A stretch of DNA of 53,928 bases from NCBI GenBank assembly GCA_025356015.1, contig JANXYO010000120.1, positions 1-53,928 on the forward strand, written 5' to 3'. Below are positions 26,252-34,702 of the stretch, piece after piece. The first letter of the stretch is position 1, and each line of letters starts with the position of its first letter. Below the pieces are notes generated by a model. That model saw nothing but the letters and a program-made list of their open reading frames with translations. It did no database searches and was not told the DNA's origin. This DNA is from Spirochaetaceae bacterium (GTDB taxonomy: Bacteria; Spirochaetota; Spirochaetia; Treponematales; Rectinemataceae). The translations under genes were made by a program, and so were the position numbers.

Positions 26252-28339
26252 TTAGCCTTCCAACCTTATCTCGCCAACGGCCTCGACGCGTATGTCCGCG
26301 ACGATCTCGGGCACTGAGAGGACGACGAGATCGGGTAGCTCCCGCTCCGTGCTCGCCTTCACGAGGGCACGGGCCCCCTCGGAGCACAGCACGATGGGGA
26401 GCCAGCCCTTGCCCTGGACAGCGGCCACGGCCCTGGTGAGGGCCTTGATCCAGTTGCGGTGGAGGCTCGGCTCGAGGGCGGACACGACCCCTCCGGGAGT
26501 GTCCACGCGGCTGTCGATGATCTTCTGCTCGAGGCCCGGCTCCACGGTGAGGATCCTCAAGTTCCGCTCGTGGTCGGCGTACTGGAGGCATATCTGCCTC
26601 CCGAGGGACTGCCGCGCCTTCTCCACGAGGAAGCTCGCGTCCTTCGTGACTCCGGCATAGTCGGCCAGGGTCTCGAGGATCGCCACCATGTTCCGAATCG
26701 ACACCTGCTCGCGCAGGAGGCCCTGGAAGACCTTCTGCATCTCCCCCAGAGTGAGGCGCTTCGAGGCGTCCTCGACGACGGCGGGGTAGTCCTTCTTGAG
26801 GGCATCGAGTATGGCCTGGACTTCCTGGCGTCCGAGTATCTCCGAGGCGTGGCGCTTGATCACGTCGGTGAGGTGGGTGGCGATTATGCTGGGGGCGTCC
26901 ACCACGGTGTAGCCGGCCCTCTCAGCCCTGTCCCTCTGGTCCTCGGCGATCCAGAGCGCTGGCAGGTCGAAGGTGGGGTCCCTGGTCTTCTCTCCGGGAA
27001 TCTCCTCCGTGATGCCGCCGGGGTTGATGGCTAGGTAGTAGCCGAGGCGGATGATGCCCCGGCCCACCTGGACCCCCTTGATCTTGAGGGAGTACTCCGA
27101 GGGCTCGAGCCTCATGTTGTCGATGATGCGGATCCTGGGGACGACCAGGCCCATGTCGAGGGCGCTCTCCTTGCGGATCCGCGTTATGCGCTCCAGGAGG
27201 TCGGCCCCCTTGTCCTTGTCGACCAGGGGTATGAGGCCGTAGCCGAGCTCGAGGCTGATCGGGTCAAGGGGCACCACCGGCGAGAGCTCGGCCGGGGTCT
27301 CCGCCTTGCGGGACCCCGCGGCCGCGAGGGCGGCCCTGTCGGCGTCCGCGACCTGTTTCCTCGCGAGCCTCAGGCCCACGAAGGCGAGCATCGCCGCCAT
27401 CGGGAAGAGGACGTACCAGGGGAAGCCCGGGAGGATGCCGAGGAGGGCGAGGACCACGGCCGAGACAATGTATATCTTGGCGTTCTGGGCGAACTGGAAG
27501 GTCACGTCCGCGCCGAAGGTCCCGAGGGAGTTGGCCCGGGTGACGATGATGCCAGTGGCCGTGGACACGAGGAGGGCCGGCAACTGGGAGAGCAGGCCTT
27601 CGCCGATGGTCAGCGAGGTGTAGGTCGCGATGGCGACCGTGAAGCTCTCGCCGTGCAGGACCATCCCGATGATGAAGCCCCCGACGAGGTTTATCACCGA
27701 GATGAAGATGCCCACCTTGACGTTGCCGGAGATGAATTTCGAGGCGCCGTCCATCTGGCCGTAGAAGTCGACCTCGCGCTGGACCTCGGCCTTGCGTCGC
27801 AGGGCCTCCTCCTCGGAGATCGAGCCCGAGTTGTATTCGGCGTCTATGGACATCTGCTTGCCCGGCAGTCCGTCAAGGGTGAAGCGCGCGGCGACCTCGG
27901 CGATGCGGGTCGCTCCCTTGGTGATGACGATGGCCTGCACGGCTATGATGATGATGAAGATTATGAAGCCGATCACGAGGCCGTCTGTGCCTCCGGCGCC
28001 GACGACGAAGGAGGCGAAGGCCCTGACCAGCTTGACGTCGAAGTTCGCGCCCTTGGCGAGGATGAGTCTCGTGCTCGAGATGTTGAGGGCGAGGCCGAAG
28101 ACCGTCGTCATGAGCAGGAGGGTCGGGAAGATCGAGAACTCCGTCGCCTTCTTGGTATACAGGACAATGAGGATGATCAGGATGCCCAGGGTCAGGTTGA
28201 AGGCCAGGAGGACATCAAGAAGGACGGAGGGGATGGGGATGATGATCATGAGGACGACTGAGATCGCGCCCACCGCCACCGCTATGTCCGAGGGGTTCGC
28301 GAAGAGACTCTGGCGCACGAGGCGCTGTGTATCTGCCAT
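26252..28339 (-). CDS. flhA: FlhA, flagellar export gate protein
   Basis: 695 residues, the family length. About eight membrane helices fill residues 18-330 and include the conserved cytoplasmic FHIPEP-type loop (RIAEVAARFTLDGLPGKQMS). The C-terminal cytoplasmic domain (~360-695) forms the nonameric ring that binds late chaperone-substrate complexes. It works with FlhB in the type III export gate. Confidence 0.95.
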   Translation of the reverse strand: MADTQRLVRQSLFANPSDIAVAVGAISVVLMIIIPIPSVLLDVLLAFNLTLGILIILIVLYTKKATEFSIFPTLLLMTTVFGLALNISSTRLILAKGANFDVKLVRAFASFVVGAGGTDGLVIGFIIFIIIIAVQAIVITKGATRIAEVAARFTLDGLPGKQMSIDAEYNSGSISEEEALRRKAEVQREVDFYGQMDGASKFISGNVKVGIFISVINLVGGFIIGMVLHGESFTVAIATYTSLTIGEGLLSQLPALLVSTATGIIVTRANSLGTFGADVTFQFAQNAKIYIVSAVVLALLGILPGFPWYVLFPMAAMLAFVGLRLARKQVADADRAALAAAGSRKAETPAELSPVVPLDPISLELGYGLIPLVDKDKGADLLERITRIRKESALDMGLVVPRIRIIDNMRLEPSEYSLKIKGVQVGRGIIRLGYYLAINPGGITEEIPGEKTRDPTFDLPALWIAEDQRDRAERAGYTVVDAPSIIATHLTDVIKRHASEILGRQEVQAILDALKKDYPAVVEDASKRLTLGEMQKVFQGLLREQVSIRNMVAILETLADYAGVTKDASFLVEKARQSLGRQICLQYADHERNLRILTVEPGLEQKIIDSRVDTPGGVVSALEPSLHRNWIKALTRAVAAVQGKGWLPIVLCSEGARALVKASTERELPDLVVLSVPEIVADIRVEAVGEIRLEG

Positions 28340-28372
28340 GGCCCCTCCTTATCCCGTGGATTGATGGCCGGC

Positions 28373-29713
28373 CTACGCCGACCCTTCCTCTGCGAAGGCG
28401 CTCTGCTCGCCCGACGTGCTGTACACGTGGGCGAGGACTGCGGCGATCGCCCCATAGTACTTCTCCGGTATCGCGTCTCCGATCTCGACGTCGGCGTAGA
28501 GGGCCCGCGCGAGGGGCCGGTTCTCGACAATCGGGACCTCGTTCTCCTCTGCGATCTTCCTGATCCTCAGGGCCACCTCGTCCATGCCCTTGGCGCTGAC
28601 GATGGGAGCCTCCATGCGCTCGCGCTCCCACTCGAGGGCGACCGCGTAGTGGGTCGGGTTGGTGATGACCACGTCGGCCTTGGGGACGTTGGCGGCCATG
28701 TTCCTCGACAGGAGCTCCCTCATGCGCTCGCGCAGCCTGCTCTTGACCAGTGGGTCTCCCTCCTGCATCTTGCGCTCTTCCTTGACCTCTTCCTTGGACA
28801 TCTTGAGGCCCTCGAGGTACTGCCGCCTCTGGAAGAGGTAGTCGGGGACCGAGAACGCGAGCAGGGCGACAGCGACCTCGATGATAAGGCGGATGGCGAG
28901 GGAGCCGATGAAGGTCACAGAGCTCCAGAAGGGAGTCGTGAACATGGCCATGAGGCGGTCGAGGTCGTTGCGTATCGTCATGTAGGCGATGACCCCGATG
29001 ATGGCCACCTTTATGAGGGACTTGGCAAGATTGAAAAGGCCCTCCATGGAGAAGATCGTCTTCTTGAGGTACTGCCCGAAACGCGGGACGATGCGGGAGA
29101 AGTCGGGCGTGATCGGCTTCAAGGTGAAGAGGAAGCCCACCTGGATGAAGTTCGAGAAGAGGGCAGCTATGACGGCGACGCTCGCGATGGGAAGGGCAAG
29201 CTTGACGAAGTAGGAGAAGAAGGCCTGGGAGACTATCCCCCCGTCGCGCGTGATGTCGACCGTGGTTGCCCGGCCGAGAAAGAAGATCACCATCTCCCTG
29301 AGGGTCCTGGCGTAGTAGGGGGCCATGATGGCCAGGGCAGCCGCGGGAATGAGGAGGCCCATGGCCCCCACCAGCTCCTGGCTCTTGGCGACCCTTCCCT
29401 CTTCCCTCGCCTTTCGGATCTTGTATTCCGAGGCCTCTTCGGTGCGGCCCTCGTCCTCAGCCGCGAACCACTGCAAGTGAATGTGGTTCGCGGCTCTCGA
29501 GAATCGCCTTTCGTCATCGCCGGGCGATTCTCGCGCTGGATCCGCCCACTGCAGATGGATGCGACTCGACTCTGCAGTCGAACAATACCGCAGAGGCGCA
29601 GAGGCGCAGAGACAAGAGGGAGTGTATGGCAATGCGAGCCGCAATGTCACTGAGACACCTTCGCTACTTGCGCTTGTATGAGCCGCAAGCGACTCCCATT
29701 CTCCTATATTCAT
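28373..29713 (-). CDS. flhB: FlhB, export gate and substrate-specificity switch, with repeat-derived N-terminal extension
   Basis: 446 residues if started at the only in-frame ATG (29713). The conserved core begins at ~residue 81 (LQWFAAEDEGRTEE) and includes four membrane helices and the autocleavage motif NPTH in ITNPTHYAV. The first ~80 residues are not FlhB-like: they are read from a repeat element (29587-29752) and three inverted repeats. A TTG at 29476 would start exactly at LQWFAAEDE and give 367 residues, close to other spirochaete FlhBs, but its ribosome site is weak. The frame also stays open back through fliR to 30643, which is incidental. Confidence 0.88.
   Translation of the reverse strand: MNIGEWESLAAHTSASSEGVSVTLRLALPYTPSCLCASAPLRYCSTAESSRIHLQWADPARESPGDDERRFSRAANHIHLQWFAAEDEGRTEEASEYKIRKAREEGRVAKSQELVGAMGLLIPAAALAIMAPYYARTLREMVIFFLGRATTVDITRDGGIVSQAFFSYFVKLALPIASVAVIAALFSNFIQVGFLFTLKPITPDFSRIVPRFGQYLKKTIFSMEGLFNLAKSLIKVAIIGVIAYMTIRNDLDRLMAMFTTPFWSSVTFIGSLAIRLIIEVAVALLAFSVPDYLFQRRQYLEGLKMSKEEVKEERKMQEGDPLVKSRLRERMRELLSRNMAANVPKADVVITNPTHYAVALEWERERMEAPIVSAKGMDEVALRIRKIAEENEVPIVENRPLARALYADVEIGDAIPEKYYGAIAAVLAHVYSTSGEQSAFAEEGSA
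29461..29493. repeat. Inverted repeat IR-1 at the start of the FlhB core
   Basis: Perfect 11-bp stem (CCGCGAACCAC / GTGGTTCGCGG) around an 11-base loop. One arm encodes the conserved WFAA of FlhB and the other is its exact reverse complement, so the upstream arm looks like an inverted duplication. The possible TTG start lies in the loop. Confidence 0.75.
29498..29533. repeat. Inverted repeat IR-2 within the FlhB extension
   Basis: Perfect 11-bp stem (CGAGAATCGCC / GGCGATTCTCG) around a 14-base loop, read in frame in the FlhB extension. Confidence 0.75.
29566..29581. repeat. Inverted repeat IR-3 within the FlhB extension
   Basis: 6-bp stem (TCGACT / AGTCGA) with a 4-base loop, between IR-2 and the repeat element. 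The same residues IHLQW are encoded just downstream of it and again at the core start, with three synonymous differences. Confidence 0.55.
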
Positions 29714-29752
29714 TCCCGATATCTCTTCTCTGCGCCTCCGCGGCTCTGCGGT
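29587..29752. repeat. Arm-bounded repeat element 1 (fliR/flhB gap)
   Basis: 166 bp. The left arm 29587-29612 (ACCGCAGAGGCGCAGAGG...) and the reverse complement of the right arm 29727-29752 agree at 24 of 26 bases. The arm is three tandem copies of an 8-bp unit CGCAGAGR. The interior is unlike the other copies and contains the flhB ATG. No transposase is encoded. Confidence 0.8.
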
Positions 29753-29787
29753 TTCTGCCCGCTTTGCAGCCTGCTTCCTGGTGGCGT

Positions 29788-30567
29788 TCACAGCTTGCCT
29801 CCCACCAGGAGGCCCAGGTCGTCGAAGCTCGAAGAGATGAGGCGGGAGAAGGCCTCCATCATGAAGGGCAGTGTCGCTATCATGAGGAGGAAGGTGACGG
29901 TGAGCGATATTGGGAAGCCTTCCGTCAGCAGGTTCATCTGCGGAGCCGCTTTCGAGAGCAGGCCCAGGGCGACGCTCAGGACGAAGAGGGTCCCCATCAC
30001 GGGAAGGGCTATCACGAGGGACTGCTGGAACAGGGCCGAGAGGGACTTGAGCATGAGCTGGACTATGTCCTCGCGGCGGGTCACGAGGTCCCAGGCCCTC
30101 ATGGCCTGGAAGGAACCCTTCACCCCGATCAGGAAGAGCTTCTGGAAACCTTCCGTCATCAGGAAGACGAACATGGCGATGAGGTTGAGGAACTGGCCCA
30201 TGAGGGGTATCTCGATCTCGGCGAGGGGGTCGAAGGACTCGATCGCCCCGAAACCGATCTCCTGGGAGAAGAACTGGCCGGCGGTGATGAAGGCCGCATA
30301 GACCAGGGAAAGAAAGAAACCCATGATGAGGCCGATCATGGCCTCGCCCACGACGAGCAGGGCGTAGGCCGCTCCGTCCGCGGGGATCGGGTAGCCGGCT
30401 GCCTTGACCGAGGGAAAGACGACGGCTGCGGCAAAACCAGCCAGGCCCAGCTTCGCGACTTGCGGTATCCCCCCGCTCGAGAGCAGGGGAGCGACCTCTA
30501 TCATGGCGAGGACGCGCACCGCCACGAGGATGAAGAGGTTGAAATCCGCGAAAGGCCAGGAGTACAT
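29788..30567 (-). CDS. fliR: FliR, export gate membrane protein
   Basis: 259 residues with about six membrane segments. The conserved part GVIP-like start SGGIPQVAKLGLAGF, the charged loop with SFDPLAEIEIPLMGQFLN and the C-terminal helix pair are as expected. FliR packs with FliP and FliQ in the helical core of the export gate. It begins 6 bp after fliQ. Confidence 0.93.
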   Translation of the reverse strand: MYSWPFADFNLFILVAVRVLAMIEVAPLLSSGGIPQVAKLGLAGFAAAVVFPSVKAAGYPIPADGAAYALLVVGEAMIGLIMGFFLSLVYAAFITAGQFFSQEIGFGAIESFDPLAEIEIPLMGQFLNLIAMFVFLMTEGFQKLFLIGVKGSFQAMRAWDLVTRREDIVQLMLKSLSALFQQSLVIALPVMGTLFVLSVALGLLSKAAPQMNLLTEGFPISLTVTFLLMIATLPFMMEAFSRLISSSFDDLGLLVGGKL

Positions 30568-30573
30568 CCCTCG

Positions 30574-30843
30574 CTACCTGGCCATCTGGGGAATCATCGA
30601 GAAAAGCTCGCGGGTGTACTGTGCGAGGCTGCCGAACATCCATCCGCCCAGGACTGCCAGCACGAGCATGATGGCCGCGATCTTGGGCACGAAGGTGAGG
30701 GTCTGCTCCTGGATGGAGGTCGTCGCCTGGAGTATCGAGACCACGAGGCCGACGACCATCGCCACGAGGAGGACCGGGGCCGCGAGGATCATCGTCTCGA
30801 CGATCCCGCCCCGCATGATGGAGACCGCCTGTCCTACTCCCAT
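30574..30843 (-). CDS. fliQ: FliQ, export gate membrane protein
   Basis: 89 residues, two membrane helices (about 15-38 and 52-75), with the FliQ pattern VGLVVSILQATTSIQEQTL. It is a small subunit of the FliPQR core. The reading order fliP-fliQ-fliR is conserved. Confidence 0.95.
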   Translation of the reverse strand: MGVGQAVSIMRGGIVETMILAAPVLLVAMVVGLVVSILQATTSIQEQTLTFVPKIAAIMLVLAVLGGWMFGSLAQYTRELFSMIPQMAR

Positions 30844-30856
30844 ATTCCGCCTCCCC

Positions 30857-31765
30857 TCATATGAAGGACCTGACGAGCTGTTGCGTCAGGAGGTTCCACC
30901 CGTCCACGAGGATGAACAGGATGAGCTTGAAGGGCATTGAGATCATGACCGGAGGAAGCATGATCATGCCCATGGACATGAGGACCGACGCGACGACCAT
31001 GTCGATGATGATGAAGGGTATGAACAGCAGGATGCCGATCTTGAATGCCACCGTCATCTCGTTGAGGACGAAGGCGGGGACCAGGACATAGGTCGGCACG
31101 TCGGCAAGGCTCGCCGGCTTGGGCAGGCCGCGCATCGACATGAAGAGCCTTATGTTGTCGGGGTTGGCCCTCATCTGGTTGAACATGAAGATCCTGAAGG
31201 GCTTCTCGGCGGCGGTGTAGGCCTGCTCGACGCCGATCCTCCCCTCCGACAGGGGCTTGAGCGAGTCCTTGTACACCGTGTCGAAGGTGGGCCACATGAT
31301 GAATATCGTGAGGAAGAGGGAGATGCCGAGGAGGACCTGGTTGGGAGGCACCTGCTGGAGGGAGAGGGCGCGCTTCACGAAGTCCAGGACGATCGAGATG
31401 CGCAGGAAACTCGTGACGAGGATTAGGATGCTCGGCGCGAGGCTCAAGGCCGTGAGGAGGATGAGGAGCTGGACCGAGAAGGCCACCTCCTGCCCCGAAC
31501 TGGGATTCCGCACGCGCAGGTCTATGAGGGGGATGGCAGGCACCTGGGACGGGAGGCCCGTGCCTCCCCTCGCGCTTCCCGGCGCCGTGGGGCTCCGGGC
31601 CGCCGTCCCAGCGGCCGCCGCGCTCCCCGGCGCCGCGGGCGGCCTGGGCGTGGGCACCTCTATCGCGGGTATGGGCGAGCGCGGCGCCGTGGCCTGGGCC
31701 CAGGAGGCTCCAGAGGACATCACCAGGAGAAGGAGTGCTGTTAGTATCGTGTTTCGTGCACGCAT
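30857..31765 (-). CDS. fliP: FliP, export gate membrane protein
   Basis: 302 residues. A cleavable signal peptide (1-23, ending SWAQA) is followed by a Pro/Ala linker and then four membrane helices with the family segments TSFLRISIVLDFVKRAL and PFKLILFILVDGW. Five copies build the FliP ring of the gate. The linker after the signal peptide (~25-85) is longer than in enteric FliP (245 residues). Confidence 0.95.
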   Translation of the reverse strand: MRARNTILTALLLLVMSSGASWAQATAPRSPIPAIEVPTPRPPAAPGSAAAAGTAARSPTAPGSARGGTGLPSQVPAIPLIDLRVRNPSSGQEVAFSVQLLILLTALSLAPSILILVTSFLRISIVLDFVKRALSLQQVPPNQVLLGISLFLTIFIMWPTFDTVYKDSLKPLSEGRIGVEQAYTAAEKPFRIFMFNQMRANPDNIRLFMSMRGLPKPASLADVPTYVLVPAFVLNEMTVAFKIGILLFIPFIIIDMVVASVLMSMGMIMLPPVMISMPFKLILFILVDGWNLLTQQLVRSFI

Positions 31766-31774
31766 TGCGGCCTT

Positions 31775-32404
31775 CTAGAATTTGCGGAGGCGCTCGCGCT
31801 GCCGCGCGAGATAGTCCCCGTCCCCGGCAGGGCTTGAACGCCTGCCGGCGGCCTTGCCCCGGCCGGCCAGGAGGGCCGCCAGGGTCTCGCCGAAGCCGAC
31901 GAGGCCCGGCCTGGCCTTGGGGGCCATGGCCGCTTTGAGCGCGAGGCTGTCGACGAGGTCGCGGTCTGACACTTCCGCGATGAGCGATATCGAGGAGTCG
32001 GTGGCACCGACCAGGAATGCCTGGTTGCCGACGGACAGCACATGCACGGCCTTGCCCGGTCCGAGCGAGGCCGTGGCGAGGAGCTTGACCGTCGGATCTT
32101 CCTCGATCCTGGGCCGCGATGCGCGGCGCATGAGTCGGTAGGCCCCGTAGATGGCGCCGAGCACGAGGGCAAGGACCACCACCATGCGGAGGAAATAGGC
32201 CAGTGTGCTTGGTCCCGCGGGTACATTGCCCGCGGCTGTCGCCGTCGCTCTGTCGCCGATGACGAGAGTCGTCTCATCGACCGACTGGGCCGTCCCCACG
32301 ACCCCTCCGGCCTCGGGAGCGGGCGCTTTCGTGCCCTGTCCCGCGACGGCTCCCGCCCCGAACGCCATGAGCGTGGCGCATAGGACGAGTGCTATGCCTT
32401 TCAA
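31775..32404 (-). CDS. fliO: FliO (FliZ-type), export apparatus assembly protein
   Basis: 209 residues from TTG 32404, which has GGGAGGGG six bases upstream and is followed at once by a signal peptide (KGIALVLCATLMAFGAGAVAG). An upstream ATG (32458) lacks a site. One membrane helix (~72-92) precedes a conserved FliO domain (KLLATASLGPGKAVHVLSVGN). FliO helps FliP assemble. Confidence 0.88.
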   Translation of the reverse strand: MKGIALVLCATLMAFGAGAVAGQGTKAPAPEAGGVVGTAQSVDETTLVIGDRATATAAGNVPAGPSTLAYFLRMVVVLALVLGAIYGAYRLMRRASRPRIEEDPTVKLLATASLGPGKAVHVLSVGNQAFLVGATDSSISLIAEVSDRDLVDSLALKAAMAPKARPGLVGFGETLAALLAGRGKAAGRRSSPAGDGDYLARQRERLRKF

Positions 32405-32429
32405 AAGATCCCCTCCCAATACGCGTATT

Positions 32430-32458
32430 ATTTTAGTGCATACGGAGGGGAAACGCAA
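32430..32458 (-). promoter_or_regulatory. Candidate sigma-70 promoter in the AT-rich fliY/fliO gap
   Basis: TTGCGT, 17 bp, TAAAAT on the minus strand, 26 bp before the fliO TTG. The surrounding ~65 bp are strikingly AT-rich, including the palindrome TAAAATTTTA at 32487-32496. The -35 match is poor (3/6). Confidence 0.4.
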
Positions 32459-32493
32459 GAGAATATGATGCTATTTTACACGCGGATAAAATT

Positions 32494-33669
32494 TTAGCCC
32501 AGGTCGCCCATCCGCTCCATGGGGCTGACAATCTCGGTGACGCGCACGCCGAAATTCTCGTCGATGACCACGACCTCGCCCTTCGCGATGAGCTTGTGGT
32601 TCACTAGGATGTCGACAGGCTCGCCCGCGAGCTTGTCCAGCTCGATGATCGTGCCCTCGCCCATGCCCAGGATCTCCTTGATGAGCTTGCGGGTTCGGCC
32701 GAGCTCGACCGTCATCTCCATGAAGACGTCCATGATGAGGCCGATGTTCCCGGACTCGGGGGAGGACTGCTGCATCTGGAGGCTTGCGAACTGTATGGGC
32801 TGGACGTTGGGCGGAGTCATGCCGCCCATGGGCGTCTGGAAGCCCTGCATCTGGTTGTAGCCGCCGCCCATCTGGCCGAAGCCGCCACCCATCATCATCT
32901 GCTGCTGCTGGCCCTGGCCCATCATCTGCCCACGCTGGCCCTGGCCGCCCATCTGCGTGCCCATCTGGCCGCCCATCTGGCCGGCCCCTCCAAGGGAGGC
33001 CAGGACATCCTTCACGAAGGGAAGGGCGAAGAGCTCGAGCATGCGCTCGGGCGCCCCCTCCCCTATCTGGACCTGGTAGACGGCCCTGAGGAAATCACCC
33101 TGGGGCACCTGGGCCATGGCTTTGGGGCCGAAACTGCCCTCGGCGACACCGCCCTGGAGGTTGCGGTTTCCTGTCTTTTCCGAGATCACGGTGATCTCGG
33201 TGCCGGTGAGGGTCGAGATGCACTCCTGCACCGCCGAGATGGCCATGTCGTCGAGATCAGAAAGACCCTCGTCCTTGTTCGCGAGGGAGGCGATCCTCAA
33301 GGCTGTCTGCTTCGACATGACAAAGACGTGGTCGCCCGGGAGCGAACCGCCGAAGGGGACGGTCACGGCGAGGACCTCCTCGGGCACCTCGCGCAGGAAA
33401 CCGTCGCGGGTCGTCCCGTCCACGAAGGGGCTCTGCACGGTCACCGCGAGGCCGGTGATCATCGAGAGGTTCTGGGACTGGGAGGCGAGGGTCGAGTCCA
33501 GGATGGCCTTGAAGGCCGCAGCCTCCTGGGCCGAGATCGCCGAGGAGCCCTGTCCCTGGGCCTGACGAGATGCGGCGGGTGCCGCGGCCGCGGCCGCCGG
33601 CCCCGGCCCGCCATCCAGTCCGGCGAGGAGGGAGTCTATTTCTTCCTGGGATAGGGCGCCGTCGCTCAT
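32494..33669 (-). CDS. fliY: FliY (FliN-type) flagellar switch protein
   Basis: 391 residues. The N-terminus LSQEEIDSLLAGL is the CheY-P-binding type motif also in FliM. Residues ~45-205 form a CheC/FliY-like domain where the expected ExxN pair reads E-C-I-S, so phosphatase activity is doubtful. Residues ~210-275 are a Met/Gln/Gly-rich linker (GQMMGQGQQQQMMMGGG). The C-terminal SpoA/FliN domain (~300-391) is complete. It forms the C ring with FliM and FliG. ATGA overlap with fliM. Confidence 0.92.
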   Translation of the reverse strand: MSDGALSQEEIDSLLAGLDGGPGPAAAAAAPAASRQAQGQGSSAISAQEAAAFKAILDSTLASQSQNLSMITGLAVTVQSPFVDGTTRDGFLREVPEEVLAVTVPFGGSLPGDHVFVMSKQTALRIASLANKDEGLSDLDDMAISAVQECISTLTGTEITVISEKTGNRNLQGGVAEGSFGPKAMAQVPQGDFLRAVYQVQIGEGAPERMLELFALPFVKDVLASLGGAGQMGGQMGTQMGGQGQRGQMMGQGQQQQMMMGGGFGQMGGGYNQMQGFQTPMGGMTPPNVQPIQFASLQMQQSSPESGNIGLIMDVFMEMTVELGRTRKLIKEILGMGEGTIIELDKLAGEPVDILVNHKLIAKGEVVVIDENFGVRVTEIVSPMERMGDLG

Positions 33670-34694
33670 AGTTCATCTCCTTCGGATGCCAATTCTTCGA
33701 ACTCTTCCTGTCCCACGTCCTCGAGCTTCTTGATGATCTGGACGGCCATCTTCTTGCCAATCACGCCGGGGCGGCAGAGGAACTTCTTCTTGTTGCCAAC
33801 ATTGAGCATCATGGGGTCGTCGACCCTGACGGAGTGCAGGCGCACGAAGTCACCCACCCTGAGGGCGAGGACGTCGCGCACGGAGATATCGATCCTCCCG
33901 ACCTCGGCGATCACGGGGATCTCGACGGTCGAGAGCTTTTCCTTGAGGATGTTGAGGTTCTCGGTGGTCGCGCCGCGGCGGACCGAGGAGTACCAGTACT
34001 GGGCCGAGAGCTTGGAGACTATCGGCTCTATCGTAAGGTAGGGGATGCAGAGGTTCATCATGCCCTCGACCTCGCCGACCTTGGTCTCGAGGGTGACGAG
34101 GACGACCATCTCTGTGGGAGGGACGATCTGGGCGAACTGGGGGTTGGTCTCTATCTGGGACAGGCGGGGACGGAGGTCGATGACCTGGGTCCAGGCCTCC
34201 CTCATGTTGCCGAGGATCCTGACAATGATGCCTTCCATGACCGAATGCTCGATGTCGGTGAGTTCCCGGTTGAGCTTGGCTCCCTCGCCCGAGCCGCCAA
34301 AAAGGCGGTCGATGATGGTGAAGGTCACCGAGGGGTCGATCTCGAGGATGGCCTGGCCCTTCAAGGGGTCCATGCTGACGACGGCGAGGGTCGTGGGAGT
34401 CGGGATCGAGCGGATGAACTCCTCGTAGGTGAGCTGGTCGACCGAGGCCACGTGGACGTGGACAAGGGCGCGCATGGAGGCCGAGAGGCTCGTGGTGGTG
34501 AGGCGGGCGAAGGTCTCGTGCATGATCTGGACGGTGCGGATCTGCTCCTTTGAGAACTTGTCCGGCCGCTTGAAGTCATAGATCTTGATCTTGCGGGTGT
34601 CGGCCGCTGGCTTTATCGTCTCAAGCTCTGTTTCGCCGGCGTTTATGGCCGTGAGGAGCTGGTCTATCTCATCCTGGGACAGGACTTCCGTCAT
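33666..34694 (-). CDS. fliM: FliM, flagellar switch protein
   Basis: 342 residues. CheY-P-binding motif LSQDEIDQLLTAI at 5-17; middle domain with the FliG-binding GGSGEG loop; C-terminal SpoA domain (~260-330). It links phospho-CheY to rotor direction. It begins 8 bp after fliL. Confidence 0.96.
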   Translation of the reverse strand: MTEVLSQDEIDQLLTAINAGETELETIKPAADTRKIKIYDFKRPDKFSKEQIRTVQIMHETFARLTTTSLSASMRALVHVHVASVDQLTYEEFIRSIPTPTTLAVVSMDPLKGQAILEIDPSVTFTIIDRLFGGSGEGAKLNRELTDIEHSVMEGIIVRILGNMREAWTQVIDLRPRLSQIETNPQFAQIVPPTEMVVLVTLETKVGEVEGMMNLCIPYLTIEPIVSKLSAQYWYSSVRRGATTENLNILKEKLSTVEIPVIAEVGRIDISVRDVLALRVGDFVRLHSVRVDDPMMLNVGNKKKFLCRPGVIGKKMAVQIIKKLEDVGQEEFEELASEGDEL

Positions 34695-34702
34695 GCCGCC
34701 TC

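Noticed and set aside
28373-30643. A single 756-residue protein spanning fliR and flhB
   Set aside because: Its N-terminal half is the antisense-like wrong frame of fliR; only the part from ~29476 or 29713 is FlhB.
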